A DNA stretch of 64,000 bases, from the NCBI RefSeq assembly GCF_018129385.1, contig NZ_JAFCLN010000022.1, forward strand, positions 57,047 through 121,046, in the 5' to 3' direction. Below are positions 8,480-17,003 of the stretch, one piece after another (position 1 is the first letter of the stretch; each line of letters opens with the position of its first letter). The position numbers and the translations under genes were made by a program. The notes under the pieces are model-generated. The model saw only the letters and a list, made by a program, of their open reading frames with translations, had not been told where the DNA came from and searched no databases. Source of the stretch: Bradyrhizobium lablabi (GTDB taxonomy: Bacteria; Pseudomonadota; Alphaproteobacteria; Rhizobiales; Xanthobacteraceae).

Positions 8480-10120
8480 GTGACTGCGCCCAATCCCGCC
8501 GCCGGCAAGCCGGTCGATCCTGCTTCGCTGCAAAACATTCCCCGGCTGGTCACCGCCTATTTTGCGCAAAAGCCCGACCCGGCCGATCCCGCGCAGCGCG
8601 TCGCCTTCGGCACGTCGGGCCATCGCGGCTCGTCGCTGAAAAACTCCTTCAACGAGGATCACATCCTCGCAACCACGCAGGCGATCTGCGACCATCGCCG
8701 CGAAACCGGCCTGACCGGGCCGCTGTTCATCGGCATCGATACCCATGCGCTGGCTGAGCCGGCGCTGGCCAGTGCGGTCGAGGTGTTCGCGGCGAACGGC
8801 GTCGAGATCATGATCGATGATCGCGGCGGCTACACGCCGACGCCGGTGATCTCGCATGCCATCCTGAGCTACAACAAGGGGCGAACGTCGGGTCTTGCCG
8901 ACGGCGTGGTGATCACGCCATCGCACAATCCACCGGAGGATGGCGGCTACAAGTACAATCCGCCGCATGGCGGCCCGGCCGATACCGACGTCACCGGCAA
9001 GGTGGAGAAGCAGGCGAACGCCTACATGGCGGCGGGGTTGCAAGGCGTCAAACGGATGCCGTATGAGCGCGCGCGAAAAGCACCGTCGACGCATCTCTAC
9101 GATTACATCACGCCTTACGTTGCCGATCTCGGCAACAGCGTCGATCTGGCGCTGGTGGCCTCATCCGGCGTGAAGATCGGCATCGATCCGCTGGGCGGCG
9201 CGGCCGTGCATTTCTGGCAGCCGATCATCGAGCGCTACCGGATCAAGGCTGAGATCGTGAACGATGCGGTCGACCCGACCTTCCGCTTCATGACCGCGGA
9301 TTGGGACGGCAAGATCCGGATGGACTGCTCCTCGCCCTACGCGATGGCGAGCCTGATCCAGATGCGCGACCGGTTCGACGTCGCATTCGCCAACGACACC
9401 GACGCGGACCGCCACGGCATCGTGACGCGCACGGGCGGGCTGATGAACCCGAACCATTTTCTGGCCGCCGCCATCGCCTATCTGTTCGCGCACCGGACAG
9501 GCTGGAGCGGGAGCGCCGCGATCGGCAAGACCATCGTTTCCAGCTCGATCATCGACCGCGTCGCGAAAAAGCTGAACCGAAAGCTGGTCGAGACGCCGGT
9601 CGGATTCAAATGGTTCGTCGAGGGTCTCGGCAGCGGCGGTTTTGGCTTTGCCGGCGAGGAAAGTGCCGGGGCTTCCTTCCTCAAGCGGGACGGAACGGTG
9701 TGGACGACAGACAAGGACGGCATCGTGATGGGCCTCCTTGCCGCGGAGATGATGGCGAAGACCGGCCGCGATCCGAGCCAGTCGTTCACCGCGCTGACCG
9801 ACGAGCTCGGCGTGCCCTTCTACGAGCGCATCGACGTGGCGGCGACGCTGCCGCAGAAGAATGCGCTGAAAGCGGCGACGCCCGAGCAGCTCGATTTGAA
9901 GACGCTGGCCGGCGAACCCGTGCGTGCGGTCCGAACCAAAGCGCCGGGCAACGATCAATCCTTCGGCGGCCTGAAGGTCGAGACCGATAGTGGATGGTTT
10001 GCGGCGCGGCCGTCCGGCACCGAGGATGTCTACAAGATCTACGCGGAAAGCTTTGAAAGCGCCGATCATCTGAAGCGAATCCAGAGCGACGCGCAGGCCG
10101 CGGTCGCAAAAGTCTTCTGA
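8480..10120 (+). CDS. pgm: Phosphoglucomutase (alpha-D-glucose phosphate-specific)
   Basis: A 546-aa member of the alpha-D-phosphohexomutase superfamily that interconverts glucose-1-phosphate and glucose-6-phosphate, supplying glycogen, trehalose and surface polysaccharide synthesis. The phosphoserine loop TPSHNPP has Ser148; the metal-binding loop is DTDADRHG, the sugar-binding loop GEESAG, and the phosphate-binding loop RPSGTED near the C-terminus. Length and the FGTSGHRG motif match the bacterial Pgm subfamily. The start is GTG at 8480. It leads a likely operon with the epimerase gene 16 bp downstream. Confidence 0.95.
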   Translation: MTAPNPAAGKPVDPASLQNIPRLVTAYFAQKPDPADPAQRVAFGTSGHRGSSLKNSFNEDHILATTQAICDHRRETGLTGPLFIGIDTHALAEPALASAVEVFAANGVEIMIDDRGGYTPTPVISHAILSYNKGRTSGLADGVVITPSHNPPEDGGYKYNPPHGGPADTDVTGKVEKQANAYMAAGLQGVKRMPYERARKAPSTHLYDYITPYVADLGNSVDLALVASSGVKIGIDPLGGAAVHFWQPIIERYRIKAEIVNDAVDPTFRFMTADWDGKIRMDCSSPYAMASLIQMRDRFDVAFANDTDADRHGIVTRTGGLMNPNHFLAAAIAYLFAHRTGWSGSAAIGKTIVSSSIIDRVAKKLNRKLVETPVGFKWFVEGLGSGGFGFAGEESAGASFLKRDGTVWTTDKDGIVMGLLAAEMMAKTGRDPSQSFTALTDELGVPFYERIDVAATLPQKNALKAATPEQLDLKTLAGEPVRAVRTKAPGNDQSFGGLKVETDSGWFAARPSGTEDVYKIYAESFESADHLKRIQSDAQAAVAKVF

Positions 10121-10136
10121 CGGCAAGGCCTGCGTC

Positions 10137-11093
10137 ATGCGCGTGCTGCTGACGGGCTCTTCCGGCTGGCTCGGCCGCTTCCTGGCGCCGAGGCTGCGAA
10201 CGGCCGGCCACCGCGTCACCGGGCTGGACGTGGTTGCGGGCGAGGAGACCGATGTCGTCGGGTCGGTCGCGGATCGGGCCGTGGTCGAGCAGGTGTTTGC
10301 GGATCACGCGATCGAGGCGGTGATCCACGCGGGCGCTCTGCACAAGCCGGACATCGCGCGCTTCGCCGAGCAGTCCTTTATCGATGTCAACGTCACGGGA
10401 ACGCTCAACCTGTTGAAGGCGGCCGTCGCTGCCCGGCATGACCGCTTCGTCTTCACCTCGACGACCTCGCTGATGATCTCCCGGGAAATCAGGCAGGCCC
10501 GGGGATCGGCGGCCATCTGGCTCGATGAAGCTACCGGTCCGCTCGAGCCTCGTAACATCTACGGCTTGACCAAGCTCTCGGCCGAAGGGCTTTGCCGTCT
10601 CTACAGTTTCGAGCATGGGCTGAACTGCGCCGTGCTTCGCACCGGCCGCTTCTTTCCCGAGGAAGACGATACCGACCGCGGACTGAGCGGCGCGAATTTG
10701 AAGGCGAACGAATTTTTGCACCGCCGCCTCACGGTCGAGGACGCCGCGGATGCGCATGTCGTCGCACTGGAGAAAGCGCCCGCCGGCTTTGAGGTGTTCG
10801 TCATCAGCGCGCCGCCGCCTTTCGTGCGGTCGGATGCGGAAGCGCTGAAGGCAGACGCGGCGAGTGTTGTCGCGCGCTATTTTCCGCAAGCCGCTTCGCT
10901 CTACGCGCAGCGGGGCTGGCAGCTTCCGGCAAGCATCAGCCGCGTCTATGACCCGGCGAAGGCCGAGCGCCTGCTCGGCTTTCGCGCCAAGACCGATTTC
11001 GCCGCCGTGTTGCAGGCCTTGCGCATCGGCGCTTCGCTTCCCTTTGCACACGATCCCGACTATGTCTCGCCGTCCACGAGGCTCAAGGCATGA
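10137..11093 (+). CDS. NAD-dependent epimerase/dehydratase family protein
   Basis: A 318-aa extended short-chain dehydrogenase. The N-terminal dinucleotide-binding GxxGxxG is in TGSSGWLG (residues 5-12). The catalytic Tyr-x-x-x-Lys is YGLTK (Y142, K146) with the usual Ser/Thr run upstream (VFTSTTS). The family modifies nucleotide sugars or related substrates using NAD(P); the substrate here is not known. The stop overlaps the next ATG by 4 bp (ATGA), so translation is probably coupled with the DapA-like gene. Confidence 0.88.
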   Translation: MRVLLTGSSGWLGRFLAPRLRTAGHRVTGLDVVAGEETDVVGSVADRAVVEQVFADHAIEAVIHAGALHKPDIARFAEQSFIDVNVTGTLNLLKAAVAARHDRFVFTSTTSLMISREIRQARGSAAIWLDEATGPLEPRNIYGLTKLSAEGLCRLYSFEHGLNCAVLRTGRFFPEEDDTDRGLSGANLKANEFLHRRLTVEDAADAHVVALEKAPAGFEVFVISAPPPFVRSDAEALKADAASVVARYFPQAASLYAQRGWQLPASISRVYDPAKAERLLGFRAKTDFAAVLQALRIGASLPFAHDPDYVSPSTRLKA

Positions 11094-11965
11094 CTGATTT
11101 CCACGGCGTCTTTCCCTATCTCGTCTCGCCCATCGATGCGTCCGGCAAGATCCGAACCGAGGTGCTGGCGCGCCTGTGCGACGACCTCATCGGCGCCGGC
11201 GTGCACGGGCTGACGCCGCTCGGCTCGACCGGCGAATTTGCCTACCTCAATGCGGCGCAGCGCACGGCGGTGGTGCAGACGACGATCGAGGCCGCAAAAG
11301 GTCGCGTGCCGGTCGTCGCCGGCGTCGTATCGACCTCGACCGCGGATGCGGTGGCGCAGGCGAAGGCGTATCAAAAGCTCGGGGCCAACGGCATCCTGGC
11401 GATCATGGAAGCCTATTTTCCGATTACGGACGCCGGCGTTGAAGCCTATTTCCGCGCGATCGCGGATGCCGTCGACATTCCCGTGGTGATCTACACCAAT
11501 CCGCAGTTCCAGCGCTCCGACCTTACCCTCGACGTGATCGAGAAGCTCGCCGGCCATCCACGCATCGGCTACATCAAGGATGCTTCCACCAATACCGGGC
11601 GGCTGCTGTCGATCATCAATCGATGCGGCGAGAACATAAAGGTGTTTTCCGCTTCCGCTCACATTCCGGCCGCGGTGATGCTGATCGGCGGTTTCGGCTG
11701 GATGGCGGGACCGGCCTGCATCATCCCGCGCCAGAGCGTTGCGCTCTACGATCTCTGCAAGGCCAGGCGCTGGGACGAGGCACTGGTGCTCCAACGCAAA
11801 TTGTGGCGGGTCAACGAGGCCTTTGCGCGCTTCAACCTTGCCGCCTGCATCAAGGCGGGACTGTCGATCCAGGGCTATGACGTCGGCGATCCCGTGCCGC
11901 CGCAGGCCGCGCTGACGGCGGACCAGCGCAAGGTGGTCGAAGCGGTGCTGCGCGATCTCGGCTAG
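11090..11965 (+). CDS. Dihydrodipicolinate synthase (DapA)/N-acetylneuraminate lyase family protein
   Basis: A 291-aa class I aldolase-type TIM barrel. The Schiff-base lysine is in GYIKDAS (K163) and the conserved catalytic tyrosine in VIYTNP (Y135); GSTGEF near residue 45 is the family substrate-binding loop. Besides lysine synthesis, members act on 2-keto-3-deoxy sugar acids, sialic acid or hydroxyproline derivatives. Translational coupling to a sugar-type epimerase favours a role in sugar or sugar-acid catabolism over lysine synthesis; that is inference. Confidence 0.88.
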   Translation: MTDFHGVFPYLVSPIDASGKIRTEVLARLCDDLIGAGVHGLTPLGSTGEFAYLNAAQRTAVVQTTIEAAKGRVPVVAGVVSTSTADAVAQAKAYQKLGANGILAIMEAYFPITDAGVEAYFRAIADAVDIPVVIYTNPQFQRSDLTLDVIEKLAGHPRIGYIKDASTNTGRLLSIINRCGENIKVFSASAHIPAAVMLIGGFGWMAGPACIIPRQSVALYDLCKARRWDEALVLQRKLWRVNEAFARFNLAACIKAGLSIQGYDVGDPVPPQAALTADQRKVVEAVLRDLG

Positions 11966-12079
11966 GCAGGCCGCCTGCGGCATTTCAACTCTTCGATAAC
12001 GTTGAGCGAACCGGAAACTTCCGGGCGCGTGCTGCGTTCTGGGGGAGCGGCGGGCAGGCCGCGAAGGAAGAATTTACCC

Positions 12080-13177
12080 ATGAACCCCCGGTATGTGTTT
12101 GGTGCGGCCGTCGTGGCGGCCATCCTGGTGGCACTGACAGCGGCCAATATCAACCGCACCTGGACAGGCCCCACGGCCCGCGCGGTGGAGCAGCGCGGCC
12201 CCCTCGCGGAGGGCGAGCGGGCAACCATCGGCATTTTTGAGCGGGTGTCTCCGTCGGTCGTTCAGGTGGCGGCACGCTCGGCATCCAATCCCCTGATGGA
12301 GGAGCAGGGCGATGGGCAAGGCCAGGGCCAGGGCGCATCCGGCACCGGCTTCGTCTGGGACAATGACGGCCACATCGTCACCAACGATCACGTGGTGCAG
12401 GATGCGAGGCAAGTCGCGGTCCGCTTCGCCTCCGGCGAGGTGGCACAGGCGGAGGTGATCGGCGTGGCGCCGAACTATGATCTGGCGGTGCTGCGCATCA
12501 AGAGCGCACGCAACCTGCCGCCGCCGCTGGCGATCGGCAGCTCCGCTGACCTCAAGGTCGGACAATCCGCCTTTGCGATCGGCAATCCATTCGGGCTCGA
12601 CCAGTCGATGACCAGCGGCATCATCAGTGCGCTGAAGCGCCGCCTGCCGACGCAAAGCGGCCGCGAGATATCCAACGTGATCCAGACCGACGCCGCGATC
12701 AATCCCGGCAATTCGGGCGGCCCACTGCTGGATTCGGCGGGACGCCTGATCGGCGTCACCACCGCGATCATTTCGCCTTCCGGCTCCAATGCCGGCATCG
12801 GCTTTGCGATCCCGGTCGACATCGTCAACCGCGTCGTGCCGGACCTGATCAAGAGCGGCCGCGTGCCGACGCCGGGGATCGGTATCGTGGCGGCCAGCGA
12901 AGCGGTATCGACCCGTCTCGGCATCGAGGGCGTCATCGTGGTGCGCACCACCCCCTCCAGCCCGGCGGCGCGGGCGGGCATTCGCGGCGTCGACATGTCT
13001 ACAGGCGATATCGGCGACGTCATCACCAGCGCGGACGGCAAGCCGGTACGCCGTCTTTCCGATCTCACCGATCAGATCGAGCAGGTAGGGGCGGGCGGCA
13101 GCCTGCGCCTCACCATCAAGCGCGGCTCGGACAGCCGCGACGTTACCGTGAATATCGTCGATATCAGCCGGTCCTGA
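12080..13177 (+). CDS. DegP/HtrA-like serine protease with PDZ domain
   Basis: A 365-aa S1C protease with an N-terminal membrane anchor or uncleaved signal (residues about 5-22). The catalytic triad is H104 (TNDHVV), D134 (NYDLAVL) and S212 (NPGNSGGPL). A single C-terminal PDZ domain spans about 265-360, as in DegS-type members rather than two-PDZ DegP. It would act in the periplasm on misfolded or regulatory substrates. ATG at 12080 follows a GAAGGAAG ribosome site; the upstream TTG at 12002 is rejected because the extension is low-complexity and would bury the signal. It stands alone between the DapA-like and molybdenum hydroxylase genes. Confidence 0.92.
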   Translation: MNPRYVFGAAVVAAILVALTAANINRTWTGPTARAVEQRGPLAEGERATIGIFERVSPSVVQVAARSASNPLMEEQGDGQGQGQGASGTGFVWDNDGHIVTNDHVVQDARQVAVRFASGEVAQAEVIGVAPNYDLAVLRIKSARNLPPPLAIGSSADLKVGQSAFAIGNPFGLDQSMTSGIISALKRRLPTQSGREISNVIQTDAAINPGNSGGPLLDSAGRLIGVTTAIISPSGSNAGIGFAIPVDIVNRVVPDLIKSGRVPTPGIGIVAASEAVSTRLGIEGVIVVRTTPSSPAARAGIRGVDMSTGDIGDVITSADGKPVRRLSDLTDQIEQVGAGGSLRLTIKRGSDSRDVTVNIVDISRS

Positions 13178-13301
13178 GGTCTCCTGCAAGAAGGCGCATG
13201 GCACCGATGCATGCACAAGATATGTGCCGTGCACGTCGGTTGTCTGCGCGGAAAAATCAGCTAAAACGCTGGCCGCTCATGATGAGGATTAAGGACAGCG
13301 A

Positions 13302-15614
13302 ATGAACATTCTTCCCGGCAATTTGCGTTTTGGTGCGGGCCAGCCGGTCAAGCGTTTGGAAGATCAGAGACTGCTCACCGGGAAGGGACAGTTCATCGAC
13401 GACAAGCCGGAAGACGGCGCGCTCTGGCTATATGTGCTGCGCTCGCCGCATGCGCATGCGAAAATCGTCTCGATCGACACCAATGCCGCGGCTGGCATGC
13501 CCGGCGTTCAGGCCGTTTATACCGGCGCCGATCTGGTCCGGGACGATATCGGCACCATACCGACGCTCGCGATCTTCAAGCGCCCGGACGGCTCGCCGAT
13601 GACGGTGCCGCCGCGGCGCCTGCTTGCCCATGAGGTGGTGCGACACGCCGGCGAGGCCGTGGCTGCCGTCGTCGCCGCCTCGCGCGTCGAGGCGCAGACC
13701 GCAGCGGAAGCGATCGCGGTCGAGTACGAGGTGCTGCCGTCGGTGGTCGACCCCGTTGAGGCCGCAAAGCCCGGCGCGCCGGTGGTGTGGCCGGAGGCGC
13801 CCGACAACGTCGTGGCTGCGATGAGCTATGGCGATGCGGCCAAGGTCGAAGAGGCCTTCTCGAACGCCGCGCATGTCGTGTCGCTCGATCTGGTCAGCCA
13901 GCGCCTGGTCCCCTCGGCGATGGAGCCGCGCTCGACCATTGCCGAGGTCGACAAGACCGGCCGGCTGATCCTGTATGTGCAGTCGCAGACGCCGGCCTCC
14001 ACGCGCGACGTGCTGGCGGGCGCCGTATTGAAGCGGCCGGTGGAAAGCGTGCGCGTGCTGGTCGGCGATATCGGCGGCGGCTTTGGTCAGAAGACCAATC
14101 TCTATCCTGAAGACGGCATCGTCGCTTACGCCGCGACCAAGTTGGCCAAGAAGATCCGTTGGCGCGGCGACCGCACCGATGAGTTCGTCGGCGGCACGCA
14201 TGGCCGCGATCTCACCTCGACTGGCGAGTTCGCGCTCGACGCCAAGGGCCGTGTGCTGGCCTATCGCGTGCGCTCGATCGGTGGCACGGGTGCCTATAGC
14301 TCGGGTGCTGCCAACATCATTCCGCTCGTGCTCGGGCCGTTCGTGCAAACCGGCGTCTACGACCTGCCGCTGGTGCATTTCGAGGTGAAGTCGGTGATGA
14401 CCAACACGGCGCCGGTCGGCGCCTATCGCGGCGCCGGCCGCCCCGAGGCTGTCTTCATCGTCGAGCGCCTGATGGACGCTGCCGCGCGCCAGATCGGCAT
14501 GGACCCGCGCGCGATCCGCAAGGTGAATTACATCAAGCCGGCGCAACTGCCTTACACCAATGCGGTCGGGCAGGTGTACGATTCCGGCGCCTTTGCGCAC
14601 ATGCTGACGCGCGCCTCCGAACTTGCCGACTGGGACGGCTTTGCCGCGCGCAAGAGAACGGCGAAGAAGCGCGGCATGCTCTATGGCCGCGGGCTGACGT
14701 CCTACATCGAATGGACAGGCGGCCGCGCCCACACTGAAAAAGTCTCGCTGCATGCCACCGCAGAAGGCCGCGTCATCCTGCATTCCGGCACCATGGCGAT
14801 GGGGCAGGGGTTGCAAACCACCTACAGCCAGATGGTGGCCGAGGCGCTCGGCATTCCCATGGACAGGATCGACGTCGTGCAGGGCGACACGGATCTCGCC
14901 ACCGGATTCGGCAGCGTCGGTTCGCGCTCGCTGTTCGTCGGCGGCACGGCGGTCGCGGTCTCGACCAACGACCTGATCAACAAGGCGCGCGAGAAGGCGT
15001 CAAACCTGCTGGAAGCTTCCGCCGGCGACATCGAATATCGCGACGGCTATCTCACGGTGGTCGGCACCGACAAACGGATCAGCCTGTTCGAGATTGCTGG
15101 GAAAGAGAATGGCGCCAGGCTCAGCGTCGACAGCGAAGGCGAGGTCGACGGGCCGAGCTGGCCGAACGGCACCCATATCTGCGAAGTCGAGATCGATCCG
15201 GAAACCGGCGTCACCAGGGTGGTGCGCTACACCACGGTCGATGACGTCGGCGTCGCCGTCAATCCGATGCTGGTGACCGGTCAGGTGCACGGCGGCGTCG
15301 CGCAGGGCATCGGCCAGGCGCTGTATGAGGGCGTCGCCTATAGCGAGGAAGGCCAACTGCTGACCGCGAGCTACCAGGACTATTGCGTGCCGCGCGCCGA
15401 AGACATTCCGCCGATCGAAGTGACGCTGGATGATTCCGCGCCGTGCAAGACCAATCCGCTGGGAGCCAAGGGCTGCGGCGAATCCGGCGCGATCGGCGGC
15501 CCGCCCTGCATCGCCAATGGCGTGATGGATGCGCTGAGCGAGCTCGGCATCAAGCAGCTCAACACGCCGCTGACGCCGGCGAAGGTCTGGCAGGCGATCC
15601 GGGATGCGAGCTAG
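13302..15614 (+). CDS. Molybdenum hydroxylase large subunit (xanthine dehydrogenase/CoxL family)
   Basis: A 770-aa molybdopterin-cytosine-dinucleotide-binding subunit of the aldehyde oxidase/xanthine dehydrogenase/CO dehydrogenase family. The active-site loop is VGAYRGAGRPEA (AYRGAG at 374-379), the form II type rather than the AYxCSFR loop of true CO dehydrogenase. The catalytic Glu is in GCGESG (E727). Such enzymes hydroxylate aldehydes or heterocycles and need FAD (medium) and 2Fe-2S (small) subunits to pass electrons on. Neither is adjacent: the left neighbour is a protease and the right one a repeat and convergent acyl-CoA dehydrogenase. AAGGA precedes the ATG. Confidence 0.92.
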   Translation: MNILPGNLRFGAGQPVKRLEDQRLLTGKGQFIDDKPEDGALWLYVLRSPHAHAKIVSIDTNAAAGMPGVQAVYTGADLVRDDIGTIPTLAIFKRPDGSPMTVPPRRLLAHEVVRHAGEAVAAVVAASRVEAQTAAEAIAVEYEVLPSVVDPVEAAKPGAPVVWPEAPDNVVAAMSYGDAAKVEEAFSNAAHVVSLDLVSQRLVPSAMEPRSTIAEVDKTGRLILYVQSQTPASTRDVLAGAVLKRPVESVRVLVGDIGGGFGQKTNLYPEDGIVAYAATKLAKKIRWRGDRTDEFVGGTHGRDLTSTGEFALDAKGRVLAYRVRSIGGTGAYSSGAANIIPLVLGPFVQTGVYDLPLVHFEVKSVMTNTAPVGAYRGAGRPEAVFIVERLMDAAARQIGMDPRAIRKVNYIKPAQLPYTNAVGQVYDSGAFAHMLTRASELADWDGFAARKRTAKKRGMLYGRGLTSYIEWTGGRAHTEKVSLHATAEGRVILHSGTMAMGQGLQTTYSQMVAEALGIPMDRIDVVQGDTDLATGFGSVGSRSLFVGGTAVAVSTNDLINKAREKASNLLEASAGDIEYRDGYLTVVGTDKRISLFEIAGKENGARLSVDSEGEVDGPSWPNGTHICEVEIDPETGVTRVVRYTTVDDVGVAVNPMLVTGQVHGGVAQGIGQALYEGVAYSEEGQLLTASYQDYCVPRAEDIPPIEVTLDDSAPCKTNPLGAKGCGESGAIGGPPCIANGVMDALSELGIKQLNTPLTPAKVWQAIRDAS

Positions 15615-15651
15615 GGCGGGGGTCTAGGCACGTCGTTTCAAACTCACCGCT

Positions 15652-15772
15652 GTCGTCCCGGCGAACGCCGGGACCCATACACCGCGGCGGCTGTTGTTTT
15701 GCGACGGCGTCGGCGACCTCGTTTCAACCGAGAGCACAACGCGGTATGGGTCCCGGCGTTCGCCGGGACGAC
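15652..15772. repeat. 29-bp perfect inverted repeat, spacer 63 bp
   Basis: The arms at 15652-15680 and 15744-15772 are exact reverse complements. Each arm contains its own smaller palindrome (CCCGGCGAACGCCGGG), so the region can fold as two small hairpins or one large one. It lies between the stop of the molybdenum hydroxylase gene and the convergent acyl-CoA dehydrogenase, where it may also end transcription. It resembles dispersed palindromic elements of Bradyrhizobium (recalled, not searched). Confidence 0.85.
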
Positions 15773-15796
15773 GTGTGGAGAGGTCAGCGTGCTGGG

Positions 15797-16993
15797 CTAA
15801 ATCCCCAGCACCATCTTCGCGATGATCTCGCGCTGGACCTCCGACGAGCCTCCGAAGATGGTATAGGCCCGGCCGTTGAGATATTCCGGCACCACCGTCA
15901 GCATCCCCTCGGGCACCGGCGGCTGATGGTTGAGGCGGTACAGCGGGCGCACCGGCTCGACGGCGAGGCCGTCATGGCCGATCACGTCGACGCCGAGCCG
16001 CGTCACCGCCTGGCGGATTTCGCTGTTGCGCAGTTTGAGGATCGACGAAACAGCGCCGGGACGCTCGCCGGTCTGTAGCGCCGACAACACGCGCAGCTCG
16101 GTCATTTCCAGTGCGTCGATGTCGACCTCGATCTCGGACATCCGCAGGGAAATGTCGGGATCGTCGATGGCGCGGCCGGTGATGTCGGCTTCCGCAAGCT
16201 CTGAAATCGTCCGCAACGCCTCGCGCAGTTTCGCGGAGGCAATGCCGGCGCCGCGCTCAAACTCGAGCAGATACTTGCCGTAGGTCCAGCCCTTGCCTTC
16301 CTCGCCGACGCGGTTGGCGACGGGCACACGAACGTCGTCGAAGAACACCTGGTTGACCTCGTGATCGCCGCCGATGGTCAGGATCGGCCGCGTCGTGATG
16401 CCCGGCGTCTTCATGTCGATCAGAATGAAGCTGATGCCGTCCTGCTTCTTCTCGGTCTCGCTGGTGCGCACCAGCGCGAACATGCGGTTAGCGTGGTGGG
16501 CATGCGTGGTCCAGATCTTGGTGCCGTTGATGATGTAGTCGTCGCCGTCGCGCTCCGCGCGCGTTTTCAGCGAGGCGAGATCGGAGCCGGAGCCCGGCTC
16601 GGAATAGCCCTGGCACCAATAGTCCTCGCCGGAAAGAATTCGCGGCAGGTAAAAGTCTTTCTGCTCCTGCGTGCCGAAGCCGATGATGACGGGGCCGACC
16701 ATCTTCACGCCCATGACGTTGACGTTGGGAACGCCGGCGCGGGCGCATTCGGCCTCGAAGATCCAGCGTTGCGCCGGCGTCCATTTGGGACCGCCATAGT
16801 CCACCGGCCAGCCGGGCGCGCCCCAACCCTGCTTGTGCAATTTCCGCTGCCAGGCCATCCCGATATCGGGATCGGAAAACACCGATGGGGTCAGCGCGGT
16901 GGCACGCTTCATTTCCGGCGTCAGGTTGGCGGCGATGAAGTCGCGCACTTCCTGTTCGAAGGCGCGTTCCTCGGCGCTGAAGGTGAGGTCCAT
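15797..16993 (-). CDS. Acyl-CoA dehydrogenase, first of a pair
   Basis: A 398-aa FAD-dependent acyl-CoA dehydrogenase that introduces the alpha-beta double bond into an acyl-CoA. The signature CQGYSEPGSGSDLASL near residue 135 and the helical C-terminal domain ending in GGSSEVQREIIAKMVLG are typical. ATG at 16993 follows an AAGGAG ribosome site; the longer upstream frame overlaps the next gene and is discarded. It sits 10 bp after the second acyl-CoA dehydrogenase gene on the same strand. Paired FadE genes of this kind often encode heteromeric enzymes for sterol side chains or branched and aromatic acyl-CoAs; the substrate here is not known. Confidence 0.93.
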   Translation of the reverse strand: MDLTFSAEERAFEQEVRDFIAANLTPEMKRATALTPSVFSDPDIGMAWQRKLHKQGWGAPGWPVDYGGPKWTPAQRWIFEAECARAGVPNVNVMGVKMVGPVIIGFGTQEQKDFYLPRILSGEDYWCQGYSEPGSGSDLASLKTRAERDGDDYIINGTKIWTTHAHHANRMFALVRTSETEKKQDGISFILIDMKTPGITTRPILTIGGDHEVNQVFFDDVRVPVANRVGEEGKGWTYGKYLLEFERGAGIASAKLREALRTISELAEADITGRAIDDPDISLRMSEIEVDIDALEMTELRVLSALQTGERPGAVSSILKLRNSEIRQAVTRLGVDVIGHDGLAVEPVRPLYRLNHQPPVPEGMLTVVPEYLNGRAYTIFGGSSEVQREIIAKMVLGI

Positions 16994-17003
16994 GGTGCGC
17001 TCC

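Noticed and set aside
13428..14816. 462-codon minus-strand frame opposite the molybdenum hydroxylase gene
   Set aside because: Shadow of a gene with clear active-site motifs.
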